In this document: positions 1 through 10,216 of the stretch, piece after piece
Numbering within the stretch: position 1 is the first letter of the stretch
Layout: every line of letters starts with the position of its first letter
Origin: Levilactobacillus fujinensis
GTDB lineage: Bacteria > Bacillota > Bacilli > Lactobacillales > Lactobacillaceae
Direction: 5' to 3'
DNA length: 64,000 bases
Assembly: GCF_003946335.1 (NCBI RefSeq)
Contig: NZ_RHNX01000012.1
Span: forward strand, 1 to 64,000
Program-made: the position numbers and the translations under genes
The notes under the pieces: generated by a model
What the model saw: only the letters and a program-made list of their open reading frames with translations
The model's database searches: none
What the model was told of the DNA's origin: nothing

Positions 1-88
1 AAGCCCGTCCTTTGGCTGGAAGCGTTCCCCACAGCAAGCGGAATCCCTGGCATCCGGAGTGCGGCCGTTTTCACTAATTTAGCCGAGT
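1..88 (-). repeat. Partial copy of the composite intergenic repeat (left arm)
   Basis: This stretch matches the left arm of the composite repeat in reverse orientation. It shares a nearly identical block with 34985-35060, including the run GGAATCCCTGGCATCCGGAG and the tail TTCACTAATTTAGCCG. The copy is cut by the window edge and ends about 25 bases from the stop codon of the arabinofuranosidase gene. Confidence 0.8.
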
Positions 89-113
89 TGGAAACGCCCC
101 ACAGCAGACGGTA

Positions 114-1646
<1,533 letters not shown>

Positions 1647-1732
1647 TTATCGTATTAGTGGCAAGCAAATACTATTATTCTTACAGTAACCGTTGCCCTA
1701 ATGATGATAGATTAGGGCCAGCATCAAAGCAA

Positions 1733-1746
1733 TGTTAGCGCTTACA
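1733..1746. promoter_or_regulatory. cre site (CcpA) upstream of abfA
   Basis: TGTTAGCGCTTACA fits the cre consensus WTGNNARCGNWWWCAW when one flanking base is included on each side. It lies in the 370-base divergent gap (1617-1986) between abfA and the surface protein gene, on the abfA promoter side. Carbon catabolite repression of abfA is the natural reading. Nothing else in the gap was assigned except A/T-rich promoter-like sequence near 1860-1930. Confidence 0.7.
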
Positions 1747-1986
1747 AAACTATAACCACGTAACACACTTATAATATAACCGAGGGAGAAGGCCGTGAGA
1801 ATTGAAGATTTCAACGGCTATTTATAATTTTTACCACGATTGTGCAAAACTTTACAAAGAATAAAGTATCATAGCATAAGTAGTTTGTTTTTAAAATAAT
1901 TTCGTTGTTGATATTGATTATTAGCACTAGTAGTACGAAAATAGAAAAGGGGGAATTTTTGTCAGAAAGGTAGGGATTGATTCAAT

Positions 1987-4212
1987 ATGGAAACAAAACG
2001 GACACATTTTAAGATGTACAAGGATGGTCGTAAGTGGGTGTTCGCCTGCGCTATTGTGTTGGCATTAGGTGGTGCCACCGTCACGGCACGTGCCGATACC
2101 AACAACAGTAGCAGCAGTAGTAGTAGCACACCAGCAACGAGCTTGAGTGCCTCGTCATCTGGCAACAGTAGCGAATCAAACAGCAGCTCAGAACAGTCGG
2201 CTAGTGTGAATGTCAGCCAGACGAGTAGTCGCGTAACGTCGGCCAGTGACTCCAGCAACGATGGAAACGGTGAGGTTACAAAAGGGTCAAATGCCAATAC
2301 CACAACGAGTTCCGCCGATACGACAACCGGGTCAGATGCGGCTAAGACCGATACGGATGCTACTAATCAGACGAGCACGACTGATAAGACTGCTAATAGC
2401 AGCGATACTAAGGCGTCAGCAAAGACGGTTGGGGACCACGCACGGCGGGTCTACTCACCAGCAAATTTGCTCCGCGTACAATCACCAGTGGCCACAATGC
2501 CAAATAACACGGCCACAATCACCACGCCAACGACTGATGACAGTACGGCTGTGACGACTGATACTAACGCTGCTGACGACCAAGACTTCAACGATATCTT
2601 TAAGAACCTCGAAGATACCACGACCGTCACAACGGCGCTAGAGCCATACGCTGAGAGCGGTGTTCAGTCTGGTGGGGACGTTTACGATGATTTTCCTGAC
2701 TTAAATAACGTCCTTGGCGTCTCCTCCGTCTTTCATATCTTTGCGCGAGATGCCGAACTGAATGCCCATACCAACGGGAATTTAGCCGTTCAGAACCTGA
2801 CCGGGAACGTTAATTTCGGCACTGGCATTGTTGAAGAACTGCTTGATAAAGATATTTCTTACATACAGAACATCGTCAATATTGCCAATAGCTCATTCGT
2901 TTCCGCAGGGGATACCCGGGAAAATAAGGTTATCTTTGGTGAAGGTATCGAAATCGACTTAAGCAATCCGAACCGGCCCAAGGTTAACGGCGCCAACATT
3001 GACCATTTGGTAGCTTCCGAAGTTTACCAAGACCAAAACGGGCAAACGTATATTGACTTCGATGCAGAATTTGCAAAACTTAAGGCCCTTAACGAACAGC
3101 TGACGACGGCTAACAGTAATGCCACTTATAGTAGCGCCGATTTCGATGACCGCAATAATCGGGTCATCGATGTGAGTGACATGACACCGGATGCCAACGG
3201 CCACATTGTGATCAACTTGAGCCCAGACGTTCTGACCGGGGACACGCCGTTGACAATTTCTGGTTTATCACCAGATGCCGATGGGAATACCGTTATTATT
3301 AACGTGGATACGGGTGGTCAAGCGGACTACTACATTAACTCTCAAATCAAGCTGGTCTACAGTGATGGGAGTGACCGAAATAATCAGGAAACCGAACACT
3401 TCGGGGACAACCATTTGCTGTGGAACTTCTACGATAGCACGGCTAGCGACAAACAGTACGGTGGCACGATCTATGTTGACCGGCCATTCCAAGGGAGTCT
3501 ATTAGCGCCATCCGCTGAAATTGTTGCAAATCAGAACATTGATGGCAACATCGTTGCGGACAAGGTCGTTGTCAACGCCGAAACTCACCGTTGGGATTTG
3601 CAAGATAACAACGACGAAGAAGACGACTTCGATTTGCCAAACATTGAACTGCCAAACGTTGAGTTACCAAACATTGAGGAACCGGAAGCGCCTGACAAGC
3701 CAAACATTGACAAACCAGACGTCGAGTTGCCGAATATCGAAGAACCTGACAAGCCCAATATCGACAAGCCAGATGTTGAGTTACCAAATACTGAGAAGCC
3801 TGGTACTGAAGAGCCCAATACCGAACTGCCAAACACCGAGGAACCAGATGTTGACGAGAACGGCAATTACGAGCACGAAGGTCCGGATGAAGAGGAGCTC
3901 TTAAGCGAACTGGAAGACGAAGTAGTCGACTTTGAAGCTGAAGAAAAGGCCGAAAATCCCGATGCAACTACGGATGGTGAAGCTCTCTTGAATAGAATTG
4001 ACGCAGCGATTGCGAAGGCACAGGCTGAACATGATGCGGTGTTGGTTGCGAAGCTGCAGGCTATTCGAGCACAGCTTCTGAAGGACATGGGCTTATCGAC
4101 TGGCTTACCACAGACCGGTGAAGCGCACCAAGGATGGCTACAGGCACTGGGTCTGTTGTTGGCCGGCGGGTTAGGGAGCACGTTCGTCTACCGCAAGAAG
4201 CGTCAAGATTAA
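1987..4212 (+). CDS. LPQTG-anchored surface protein with choice-of-anchor A-like domain
   Basis: A 741-residue cell-wall protein. The N-terminus carries a KxYKxGKxW-type signal (KMYKDGRKW) followed by a hydrophobic segment. Residues about 38-190 are Ser/Thr/Asn-rich and probably a glycosylatable stalk. Residues about 225-540 resemble choice-of-anchor A domains: NGNLAVQN near the start and a GSLLAPSAEIVA / DGNIVADKV end block. Residues about 548-630 are repeats built on P-N-I/V-E-x-P and DKPNIDKPD. LPQTG is at residues 707-711, followed by a membrane helix and a YRKKR tail, so sortase anchoring is expected. The ligand is unknown. The ATG at 1987 has an AAAGGTAGGG-like site upstream. A strong terminator follows. 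Confidence 0.85.
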   Translation: METKRTHFKMYKDGRKWVFACAIVLALGGATVTARADTNNSSSSSSSTPATSLSASSSGNSSESNSSSEQSASVNVSQTSSRVTSASDSSNDGNGEVTKGSNANTTTSSADTTTGSDAAKTDTDATNQTSTTDKTANSSDTKASAKTVGDHARRVYSPANLLRVQSPVATMPNNTATITTPTTDDSTAVTTDTNAADDQDFNDIFKNLEDTTTVTTALEPYAESGVQSGGDVYDDFPDLNNVLGVSSVFHIFARDAELNAHTNGNLAVQNLTGNVNFGTGIVEELLDKDISYIQNIVNIANSSFVSAGDTRENKVIFGEGIEIDLSNPNRPKVNGANIDHLVASEVYQDQNGQTYIDFDAEFAKLKALNEQLTTANSNATYSSADFDDRNNRVIDVSDMTPDANGHIVINLSPDVLTGDTPLTISGLSPDADGNTVIINVDTGGQADYYINSQIKLVYSDGSDRNNQETEHFGDNHLLWNFYDSTASDKQYGGTIYVDRPFQGSLLAPSAEIVANQNIDGNIVADKVVVNAETHRWDLQDNNDEEDDFDLPNIELPNVELPNIEEPEAPDKPNIDKPDVELPNIEEPDKPNIDKPDVELPNTEKPGTEEPNTELPNTEEPDVDENGNYEHEGPDEEELLSELEDEVVDFEAEEKAENPDATTDGEALLNRIDAAIAKAQAEHDAVLVAKLQAIRAQLLKDMGLSTGLPQTGEAHQGWLQALGLLLAGGLGSTFVYRKKRQD

Positions 4213-4250
4213 TTTATATTTTAAATTCAAGCGACTGTAGGCATGAATCA

Positions 4251-4300
4251 AACAAGCGTTACGCTAACCCACTAGGGAGTTAGCGCAACGCTTGTTTTTT
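4251..4300 (+). terminator. Rho-independent terminator after the LPQTG protein
   Basis: The arms ACAAGCGTT-CGCTAAC and GTTAGCG-AACGCTTGT pair almost perfectly around a short loop and are followed by six T residues. The hairpin lies 39 bases after the stop codon. Confidence 0.9.
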
Positions 4301-4315
4301 ACTAGAATCTAAAGG

Positions 4316-4795
4316 CTGAAAGCTTTAAAGCACCACTTATGACTACTGTCACAACGATACTGAGATTAAAATTGGGCAACTTAGGCCAGGCATCGCCTTA
4401 CCAGCCGGCAGATAGGGACTGGAACGGAGCGAACGTAACTTGAAGCCTCGAAAATGCCAAATCTCCAAGCTTGGTTTTCTACTAAGTCAGTGGGAAATCA
4501 CCTACCGACTTAGTAGAACGACGCGCCTGAGCCCATATCTGTGGACCTCTCGGCTTAGAAGTTGATCTAAGGCAACATGGAACATGCCGCTAGAAACGCT
4601 GTTGGGTTATGTTTAGACCTTAGCAGCCACTTGGGATTCGGTGATTGAAACTGGCGTGCACAGTCAGAGCCGGAAGCGGCCAGGGATGCAGCTAGCCGAG
4701 CCGAAAGTCCGTCCCTTGGTTGAAGGCGTCTCCCACAGCAAGCGGAATTCCTGGTTGCACGTTCGCAAGAGTAACGTGAACATTTTAACTTTCAG
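4316..4795 (-). repeat. Composite intergenic repeat, copy I (near full length)
   Basis: A 480-base copy in reverse orientation. It begins CTGAAAG and ends CTTTCAG; with flanking bases the terminal inverted repeat reads AAAGGCTGAAAG against AAAGTCTGAAAG (11 of 12). The hairpin core lies at 4391-4557. The opposite arm holds the block CCCACAGCAAGCGGAATTCC shared with other copies. It ends 8 bases from the stop codon of the TauE/SafE gene, filling the gap between two convergent genes. No target duplication was recognised. Confidence 0.8.
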
Positions 4796-4802
4796 ACTTT
4801 TT

Positions 4803-5555
4803 CTAGAGAATCATTTTCAAACCCATAACCACCAGCAGAACGCCCATAAATGGTTTCACATAAGTGTTCAGCTTTTCCGGATCAATGTGGGCAAGCAGCC
4901 GGGGTGCACAGAAAGCACCTACCATGGCGCCAATCATCAGGCTGAGACCAATCGACCAGTCGATACTATGCGCGGAAAGGTGGAAGAGTAGGCCGACGAA
5001 GGTGTTGCCGACTAAGACGTAGGCGGAGGTCGCCGCGGCTGGAATCATGTCTAAGCCTAAAACGAGGAGCCCAGCAATGATGGGACCACCACCGCTGAGA
5101 CCGGCAATACCAACCATGAGACCACTTAGGATTCCGTAGAGAACGGCCTGAATAGACTGGTGCTGTGCGGGCTTATTCTGAGTGACGAAGAAGCGCTTAT
5201 AGAGGATCTGAATACCCAGTGCGGTCAGGATGATGGCGACAATCCAGGTGTAGATGGTAGTGGGAATATATGGTGCGAGCAGGGCACCCACAATGGTTGC
5301 CGGGACCGCCGCAATCAACATCTGGTTGCCAACTTTAAAATGAATCTGACCGGTACGGTAATGACCGTATGCCCCGACGACAAGCGACGGAAAGGCCGTC
5401 GCCAGTGAGGTTGCGGCCGCAACAGCGGGAGTAAGGTTGAATACGGATGTCAACAGGCCCAGATAGATTGCGGCACCGCCACCACCCGTTGAAATAACCA
5501 GGATACCAACTAAGAAACCAGTAATTATTAAGACTAACCATTCCATTAATGTCAT
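4803..5555 (-). CDS. TauE/SafE-family membrane exporter (DUF81-type)
   Basis: A 250-residue polytopic membrane protein with about seven to eight hydrophobic segments. It shows the family pattern of two repeated halves with a glycine-rich motif after each first helix (STGGGGAAIYLG near residue 22 and GLSGGGPIIAG near residue 150). The family moves sulfite, sulfoacetate or related small organic anions outward; the substrate here is unknown. An AAGGAG lies only three bases from the first ATG and twelve from a second in-frame ATG at 5546, so the start is uncertain by three codons. The gene is convergent with the surface protein gene across a repeat copy. Confidence 0.85.
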   Translation of the reverse strand: MTLMEWLVLIITGFLVGILVISTGGGGAAIYLGLLTSVFNLTPAVAAATSLATAFPSLVVGAYGHYRTGQIHFKVGNQMLIAAVPATIVGALLAPYIPTTIYTWIVAIILTALGIQILYKRFFVTQNKPAQHQSIQAVLYGILSGLMVGIAGLSGGGPIIAGLLVLGLDMIPAAATSAYVLVGNTFVGLLFHLSAHSIDWSIGLSLMIGAMVGAFCAPRLLAHIDPEKLNTYVKPFMGVLLVVMGLKMIL

Positions 5556-5695
5556 CGTCTCCTTAACGCGTAATCATGTTGACTAGTGTACTGTTTATGG
5601 CAAGAAGCGTCAATTTCAAGTGGGTGATGGGATGCTTCGTCTTGACGAGATCCTGTTGTATGATGGGGCTTAAAGAGTCTTAGGAGGGATAACTT

Positions 5696-6424
5696 ATGGA
5701 ATTAGAAGATAAGCGAATCTTGATTGTTGGCGGTACATCCGGATTTGGTCAAACTGTGGCTGGCCAGGCAGTAGCGATGGGGGCCCATGTCCATGTCATT
5801 GGTCACAGTCAAGCCCATGTTGATCAGGCTGTGGCTGGCCTAAAAGCAGATGGTGCAGTGGTAGCGGGGACGGCGTTGGATGCCCAGAACGTACAGCAGT
5901 TAAAATCATTTTTTGCTGCGAATTCGGATTTTGACCACATCCTGTCATTTCTCGGTGGCGCGATGGGTGGCGGTTTTTTGGACAATTCAGTGGCGACCAT
6001 TCGGCAGGCCATTGAAGACAAGTTCTTTGCGAATCTCCAATTGGCCCAACTTTCGGCGAAGCATTTAAATGAGCACGGATCGTTGATTTTTACGTCTGGT
6101 GCCGGCGGGCATCCCCACGATGCGTCCGGCGCCATTATCGGCAACCAGGCCATCAATACGATGGTGGCCGGACTGGCCGTAGAAATGGCACCCGACTGGC
6201 GGGTTAATGCTGTCGCACCAACTTGGACACCAACCGGATTGTGGCGTGAGTTGACTGCTGACCAAGTTGCCCAGCAAGCGGCCGACTTTGCCCAAGGCGT
6301 GCCGCTGAAACGTATCGCCACTAAGGAAGAGGTGGCTGCAGCTTACTTGTACCTGATGCAAAATGAGTTTGTGACCGGGCAAGTTCTCCATGTGGATGGT
6401 GGGGTTGATTTAGGCGTGAAATAG
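5696..6424 (+). CDS. Atypical short-chain dehydrogenase/reductase without the YxxxK pair
   Basis: A 242-residue SDR-fold protein. The cofactor loop GGTSGFG (residues about 12-18) and the C-terminal block TGQVLHVDGG are clear. The usual NAG motif is replaced by SFLGGAMGG. Where classical SDRs have YxxxK, the protein reads GAIIGNQAINTM, so both the catalytic Tyr and Lys appear to be missing although the preceding Ser (FTSGAG) is present. It may bind a dinucleotide without classical SDR chemistry. AGGAGG precedes the ATG by nine bases. It is a single-gene unit, divergent from the TauE gene. Confidence 0.8.
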   Translation: MELEDKRILIVGGTSGFGQTVAGQAVAMGAHVHVIGHSQAHVDQAVAGLKADGAVVAGTALDAQNVQQLKSFFAANSDFDHILSFLGGAMGGGFLDNSVATIRQAIEDKFFANLQLAQLSAKHLNEHGSLIFTSGAGGHPHDASGAIIGNQAINTMVAGLAVEMAPDWRVNAVAPTWTPTGLWRELTADQVAQQAADFAQGVPLKRIATKEEVAAAYLYLMQNEFVTGQVLHVDGGVDLGVK

Positions 6425-6462
6425 GGTTTAGTCGAAGCGTAAACTTGAAAAGAAAATGTCAC

Positions 6463-6503
6463 CAAAAAAGGCGTTTGGGGCACTCCCCCAGACGTCTTTA
6501 GTA
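6463..6503 (-). terminator. Bidirectional-type hairpin, terminator of the LacI gene
   Basis: Arms GGCGTTTGGGG and CCCCCAGACGTC pair around a four-base loop. Read on the minus strand, six T residues follow, so it best serves the LacI gene. On the plus strand it follows the SDR gene but lacks a good T run. It also forms the first part of a copy of the 95-base repeat. Confidence 0.7.
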
Positions 6504-6560
6504 TCTCCAAACCTGTATTGTTGAAGCAAACGCCAAAAGACGGTCGATTCTGCTTAATGC
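6469..6560 (+). repeat. 95-base repeat, copy 1
   Basis: Hairpin CCCCCAGACGTCTTTAGTAT followed by TTGAAG, GCCAAAAGAC and TTCTGCTTAA. The same order of blocks occurs at 17322-17412 (reverse orientation) and 48091-48190. Similarity runs well past the hairpin, so it is not just a convergent terminator. Confidence 0.65.
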
Positions 6561-6594
6561 TCGCCAGTCAACCGCTTTTGGGTCCTTGCTGGAA

Positions 6595-7605
6595 TTAATC
6601 TATCAGTGATTGCTTGATCTGAAAGTTACTGGGAACGATCAACGACTGTATTGGCAGGCTGGCATTTGCAAATATCTTTAGCAGTATCTCCGCAGCGGTT
6701 TGGCCGAGATCTTGGGGGTTCTGCTGGATGGTTGTAATTTGTGGTTGAACCAGTGTGGACCAATCCCAATCGTCAAACGCGGCCAAGCCGACTTGATCTG
6801 GATAAGCAATGTGATATTGAGATAGGGTGCGAACGACCTGCATTAAGAGGGTTCCTTTAAGAACATAGAAGGCCGTTTTAACGTCTAAGTCTTCACTAAC
6901 GCGCATGATTTCAGCGTAAATTTCGGCGTTGGTGGTCTGCTTGTTAATTTCAATCAGTTGTAGATCTAGGTCTTTTTTTCGACAAACATCTTTAGTTGCT
7001 TGAAAACGGTCAAACCGAGCGGAATTATCTTGAATATTTTCGCTAATGACGGCAAGCCGCTGGTAGCCTAAACGCGAAATATATTCACTGATCATTTTAG
7101 AATAGGCGTAGTTATCAGTCGTGACTTCTGTCCAAATCTGAGGTTCAAGCTTCCGGTCAACAATAACGGTGGGCGTATTGCTCTCCTTGAGGAATTGGTA
7201 GTCGGTCGATGCTTGACTCATCGGTTGGAGAATAATACCGTCGACCTGCAAACTAAGCAGGCGCTCAATCTCGGTTCGCTCCCGTTCGAGTGAGTTATCG
7301 GAATTCATGAGCAGGATCTGATAGTTCTCGTTCTCAAGGATTGTGTCGGCCCCCTTGAAGAGGATAGATGAAAAAATGTTTTCAATGTCGGCAACGACCA
7401 TACCAATAAGATAAGTGCGCTTTTGAATTAGAGATTTTGCCTGCGTATTGACGTGGTAGTTATTCTCGCGAATGACCCGTTCAATAGTTTGGCGGGTGGT
7501 TGCGGACATTTTACCGTAGTGCCCATTAAGAAAACGGGAGACGGTTGCGATGGAGACGCCGGCAATTTTTGCGACGTCTTTAATAGTGGTTGGTTTATTT
7601 TTCAT
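6595..7605 (-). CDS. LacI-family transcriptional regulator of the sugar-acid island
   Basis: A 336-residue LacI/GalR repressor. The N-terminal helix-turn-helix is TTIKDVAKIAGVSIATVSRF, followed by the hinge and a periplasmic-binding-protein-like effector domain. It is codirectional with, and 130 bases downstream of, the lactonase gene. It may be transcribed with transporter and lactonase and also from its own promoter: a TATAAT box lies on the minus strand near 7645-7650. The best candidate targets are three TTGGGAAAACGTTTACC-like boxes at 10097, 10217 and 15579, all in front of genes of the same island. The effector is not predictable from sequence. GGGAG lies upstream of the ATG at 7605. 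Confidence 0.92.
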   Translation of the reverse strand: MKNKPTTIKDVAKIAGVSIATVSRFLNGHYGKMSATTRQTIERVIRENNYHVNTQAKSLIQKRTYLIGMVVADIENIFSSILFKGADTILENENYQILLMNSDNSLERERTEIERLLSLQVDGIILQPMSQASTDYQFLKESNTPTVIVDRKLEPQIWTEVTTDNYAYSKMISEYISRLGYQRLAVISENIQDNSARFDRFQATKDVCRKKDLDLQLIEINKQTTNAEIYAEIMRVSEDLDVKTAFYVLKGTLLMQVVRTLSQYHIAYPDQVGLAAFDDWDWSTLVQPQITTIQQNPQDLGQTAAEILLKIFANASLPIQSLIVPSNFQIKQSLID

Positions 7606-7675
7606 TCAGTCACATTCTCCCATGATTAAGTCTTCAATACTGATTATACCTTACATTAGCTGAATGGGACGAATT

Positions 7676-7730
7676 GAAAAACGCCGAGTCCAGTATGGCG
7701 GTATCGGCCATAGGAGTTCAGCGTTGTTAC
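7676..7730 (-). terminator. Hairpin between lactonase and lacI-type gene
   Basis: AACGCCGA...TATGGC and GGCCATA...CAGCGTT form an imperfect long stem just after the lactonase stop codon. There is no strong T run, so it may be an attenuating or mRNA 3'-end hairpin rather than a full terminator. Confidence 0.45.
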
Positions 7731-7734
7731 GGTG

Positions 7735-8751
7735 TTAATCTGGAATAAGTTTGACGCAAACCGGTTCGGGTACCTGCACTGAATTAAGCGATGGCGTCAA
7801 CTTGCCAGTTACCGCATCAACTGAAAAAATTGATAATAGATTTGTTTTTTGATTCCCGACGATGAGAAAATCATCGTTAGGACTTAGACAGAAGTCGCGG
7901 GGAAAGTCGCCCTGACTTGAAACGTTTTGGATGGCTGTTAAGTGACGGTGCGTGGAATCGCCGGCGATGCGATAGACCATAATTGAATTGTGCCCGCGAT
8001 TTGAAACGTAGAGATAATGACCGTTATGTGCGAGATAAATAGCACCACCACCGGTTTGACCATTCCAATCAATTGGGATAGTAGAGATGAGTTGCGTTTG
8101 GTGAAAAGTGCCAGTAACCGCGTCATAGTTCAGAACGGCAACGGTGCTCGCTAGTTCACCTAACACGTAGACACAGTGTTGCGCGGGATCAAAGCGGAGG
8201 TGCCGGGGGCCGAATCCTGCTCGAAAGTGGAATGTCGCAACGAGGTCTTGAAGTTGGCCACGGTCATTGATAGTGAAAGTAAAGAGGCTATCTGTTCCTA
8301 AGTCCAAGACCAGCAAGCGGCCATCGGGGGTTAAGCAAGTAAAGTGCACGTGAGACGTATTTTGCTGCGGTCGGGGTCCTTGACCAACATTTAGAAAGGA
8401 ATCCAGCCGTTGCAGCTGCCCCGTCGTTGTAAAGTTATAGATATCAGTATAGCCGCCATTATAATTACTGGCGAAAAGCAAATGATGGGTATCATCCACG
8501 TTAAGGTGGACCGGTGCCGGTGCAAAAGAAAGGTAGTCATCGCAGGGGATGAGCTGATCCTCGGTGAGCTTAAAAACTGAGATACCACCGACCTTGCCAG
8601 CTTGATTTGCCGAAAATAAGAAACCACTGCGAGAATAATTCAGGTAAGTGGGTTGTGGGGTATCGGCTAATAAGGTGGGCGGGGTCAGTCCGGTAGCTGT
8701 CAAATGGGTCTGATAGATTCCTTGGGTGTACGTGCCAACAATAATTTTCAT
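7735..8751 (-). CDS. Beta-propeller lactonase family protein (YbhE/Pgl-like)
   Basis: About 338 residues, the usual size of the seven-bladed beta-propeller lactonase family that includes E. coli 6-phosphogluconolactonase. The N-terminus KIIVGTYTQGIY and later blocks GPRHLRFDP, YLYVSNRGHNSI and SQGDFPRDF are family landmarks. It probably opens a sugar lactone made by one of the island's dehydrogenases. The open frame extends to a TTG at 8769, but the ATG at 8751 matches the family N-terminus and is preferred. It lies 26 bases after the transporter stop codon and is cotranscribed with it. No signal peptide, so cytoplasmic. Confidence 0.88.
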   Translation of the reverse strand: MKIIVGTYTQGIYQTHLTATGLTPPTLLADTPQPTYLNYSRSGFLFSANQAGKVGGISVFKLTEDQLIPCDDYLSFAPAPVHLNVDDTHHLLFASNYNGGYTDIYNFTTTGQLQRLDSFLNVGQGPRPQQNTSHVHFTCLTPDGRLLVLDLGTDSLFTFTINDRGQLQDLVATFHFRAGFGPRHLRFDPAQHCVYVLGELASTVAVLNYDAVTGTFHQTQLISTIPIDWNGQTGGGAIYLAHNGHYLYVSNRGHNSIMVYRIAGDSTHRHLTAIQNVSSQGDFPRDFCLSPNDDFLIVGNQKTNLLSIFSVDAVTGKLTPSLNSVQVPEPVCVKLIPD

Positions 8752-8777
8752 GGTGAGCGCTTCTTTCAAAGTGAGTA

Positions 8778-10058
8778 TTAGTTAAACATTACGGCAGCTA
8801 AGAGGAGGTTAATGATACTAGCCAGCCAACCGTAGGGCACGCCGGTCATTAGAAATTTCTTAACATCGAGTTTGACGTGTTCGACGACCCAAAGGTTCCA
8901 GGACTGGGTGATGCAGGTTGAAATGGCGATGGAGACACCAGGAACCAGAATAGCTGCGAAGGCGAAGTACTGATTGAAGAAGCCAGTCGCTGCAAGTACG
9001 GCAGCCGTTGCGGAACCAGCGCCCCAGACCATGAGTGGGCCTCGGAAAAGAGCTAGTGGTGCTAATATCCCAAAAGCAATGGCAAGGACCATGGGACTGT
9101 GGGGGACGATGGCCTGCAAAATGTTGCTGAACCGAGCCGTGTTTTTAACGGCTGCGGCACTGAACATAGTCAAGAATAGTAACATGACAATCAGCCCAGA
9201 GATATCAGAAACAGCTTTTTGAATGGTATCATTGATAATTTTCAAGGCGCCACTGTAGCTCTTGAGGTGTCCCGTGATGAGTAAGACTAAGAAGATAGAG
9301 ATCATCAGGGCTGGAATCGGTTGCCATTTGAAGGCCAGATTCATAAAGACTGGAAAGATAGGCAGAACGTAGGCAATCTTGGGAATTCGGGGCCGGTCTA
9401 CTTCGGCTGCGGCTTCTTGTGTAGGGGCTTCTTCGTTCTTATGAATAGACTTCGCGTGAAGCAGAACTAAGAGAACAACGACTAGCATTTGAACGGCCAT
9501 GGCTGTGAAACCGTAAACGAGATACTTTGGCCCGTAGACGACCTTGGGGAAGAACAATTGAAGTTGCTTAATAATCACAATATTGACGTACATAGGAGCC
9601 CCAATAGACATAACGAACGCCACAACAGCAACGTTTTTTGAGAGGCCTAGAGATTGAAGAATTGGCAACAAAATGACGGCGATAGCGATCACAGCACCAA
9701 CACCATAGGAACTGGTGAAAATGAATGACGTCACAAAGCAGATCAAAATAGTTGCGAGAATGGGGCGTTTGTAACTGATCTTAACGGTCTGTTCGCTGAT
9801 TTCTCCAGCAATACCAGTATCGACTAGTACGCGGCCAAACCAGGAACCAAAAACAATAACCATAATGGTGGATCCATAATCCAGTGCCGGTTGAGAGAAA
9901 ATATCGTTAATCGCAACCTTATAGGGAATGCCACCAATGACGGTCCAAAGAATCGCCATTACTAGGAAGCCGAGCATGATGTTCCCGCCCCGCATCACAA
10001 AAACAATGAAGCCAATAAAGGTGAAGATGAGTAGAATTCCAATAATTGTGTTGGCCAT
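8778..10058 (-). CDS. Ion-transporter-superfamily permease, probable sugar/organic-acid transporter
   Basis: A 426-residue membrane protein with about eleven hydrophobic segments, a soluble acidic linker at about residues 210-228 (EEAPTQEAAAEVDRP) and a second half that mirrors the first. The layout resembles GntP/CitM-like carriers of the ion transporter superfamily, which move gluconate, citrate and similar acids with protons or cations. I could not assign it to one family. It is the first gene of the leftward unit transporter-lactonase-LacI. Its promoter overlaps a cre site and precedes a LacI-type box, so import is probably both substrate-induced and glucose-repressed. Confidence 0.75.
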   Translation of the reverse strand: MANTIIGILLIFTFIGFIVFVMRGGNIMLGFLVMAILWTVIGGIPYKVAINDIFSQPALDYGSTIMVIVFGSWFGRVLVDTGIAGEISEQTVKISYKRPILATILICFVTSFIFTSSYGVGAVIAIAVILLPILQSLGLSKNVAVVAFVMSIGAPMYVNIVIIKQLQLFFPKVVYGPKYLVYGFTAMAVQMLVVVLLVLLHAKSIHKNEEAPTQEAAAEVDRPRIPKIAYVLPIFPVFMNLAFKWQPIPALMISIFLVLLITGHLKSYSGALKIINDTIQKAVSDISGLIVMLLFLTMFSAAAVKNTARFSNILQAIVPHSPMVLAIAFGILAPLALFRGPLMVWGAGSATAAVLAATGFFNQYFAFAAILVPGVSIAISTCITQSWNLWVVEHVKLDVKKFLMTGVPYGWLASIINLLLAAVMFN

Positions 10059-10096
10059 GAGCTAACGCCTCGTTTCGAGTTTTCTAAGTGTAAGTT

Positions 10097-10113
10097 TTGG
10101 GAAAACGTTTACC
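10097..10113. promoter_or_regulatory. LacI-type operator O1 of the sugar-acid island
   Basis: TTGGGAAAACGTTTACC, identical over 17 bases to the box at 10217-10233 on the other side of the divergent promoter region. The core AAACGTTT is palindromic. It lies downstream of the predicted leftward start site, a blocking position for the transporter gene. Confidence 0.75.
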
Positions 10114-10116
10114 TTT

Positions 10117-10130
10117 TGAAAACGCTTATA
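10117..10130. promoter_or_regulatory. cre-like site overlapping the leftward promoter
   Basis: TGAAAACGCTTATA matches 13 of 14 positions of TGWAARCGYTWNCW. It sits directly after the leftward -10 box. It could bind CcpA or be a weaker LacI-type site, since the two proteins use similar boxes. Confidence 0.6.
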
Positions 10131-10158
10131 TTAAACCATGAATCTTGCTCAATGTCAA
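10130..10158 (-). promoter_or_regulatory. Leftward promoter for transporter-lactonase-LacI
   Basis: On the minus strand a perfect TTGACA (10158-10153), a 17-base spacer and TTTAAT (10135-10130) form a good sigma-A promoter. The cre-like site and O1 follow immediately. Confidence 0.7.
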
Positions 10159-10183
10159 ACATAAATAAAAATCGCCTTTTCTA

Positions 10184-10211
10184 TTGACATTATCCAGATT
10201 TGTAATAGTAT
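10184..10211 (+). promoter_or_regulatory. Rightward promoter for the isomerase-SDR-dehydrogenase unit
   Basis: TTGACA at 10184-10189 and TAGTAT at 10206-10211 with a 16-base spacer. The second LacI-type box begins 6 bases after the -10 box, so a bound repressor would cover the start site. Confidence 0.6.
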
Positions 10212-10216
10212 ATGCC

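Noticed and set aside
3585-3866. Ser/Gly/Phe-rich minus-strand ORF opposite the surface protein repeats
   Set aside because: It is a mirror of the P-N-x-E repeat coding sequence and has no start signals.
4641-4991. 116-codon plus-strand ORF
   Set aside because: It spans repeat copy I and runs antisense into the TauE/SafE gene; no ribosome binding site or family.
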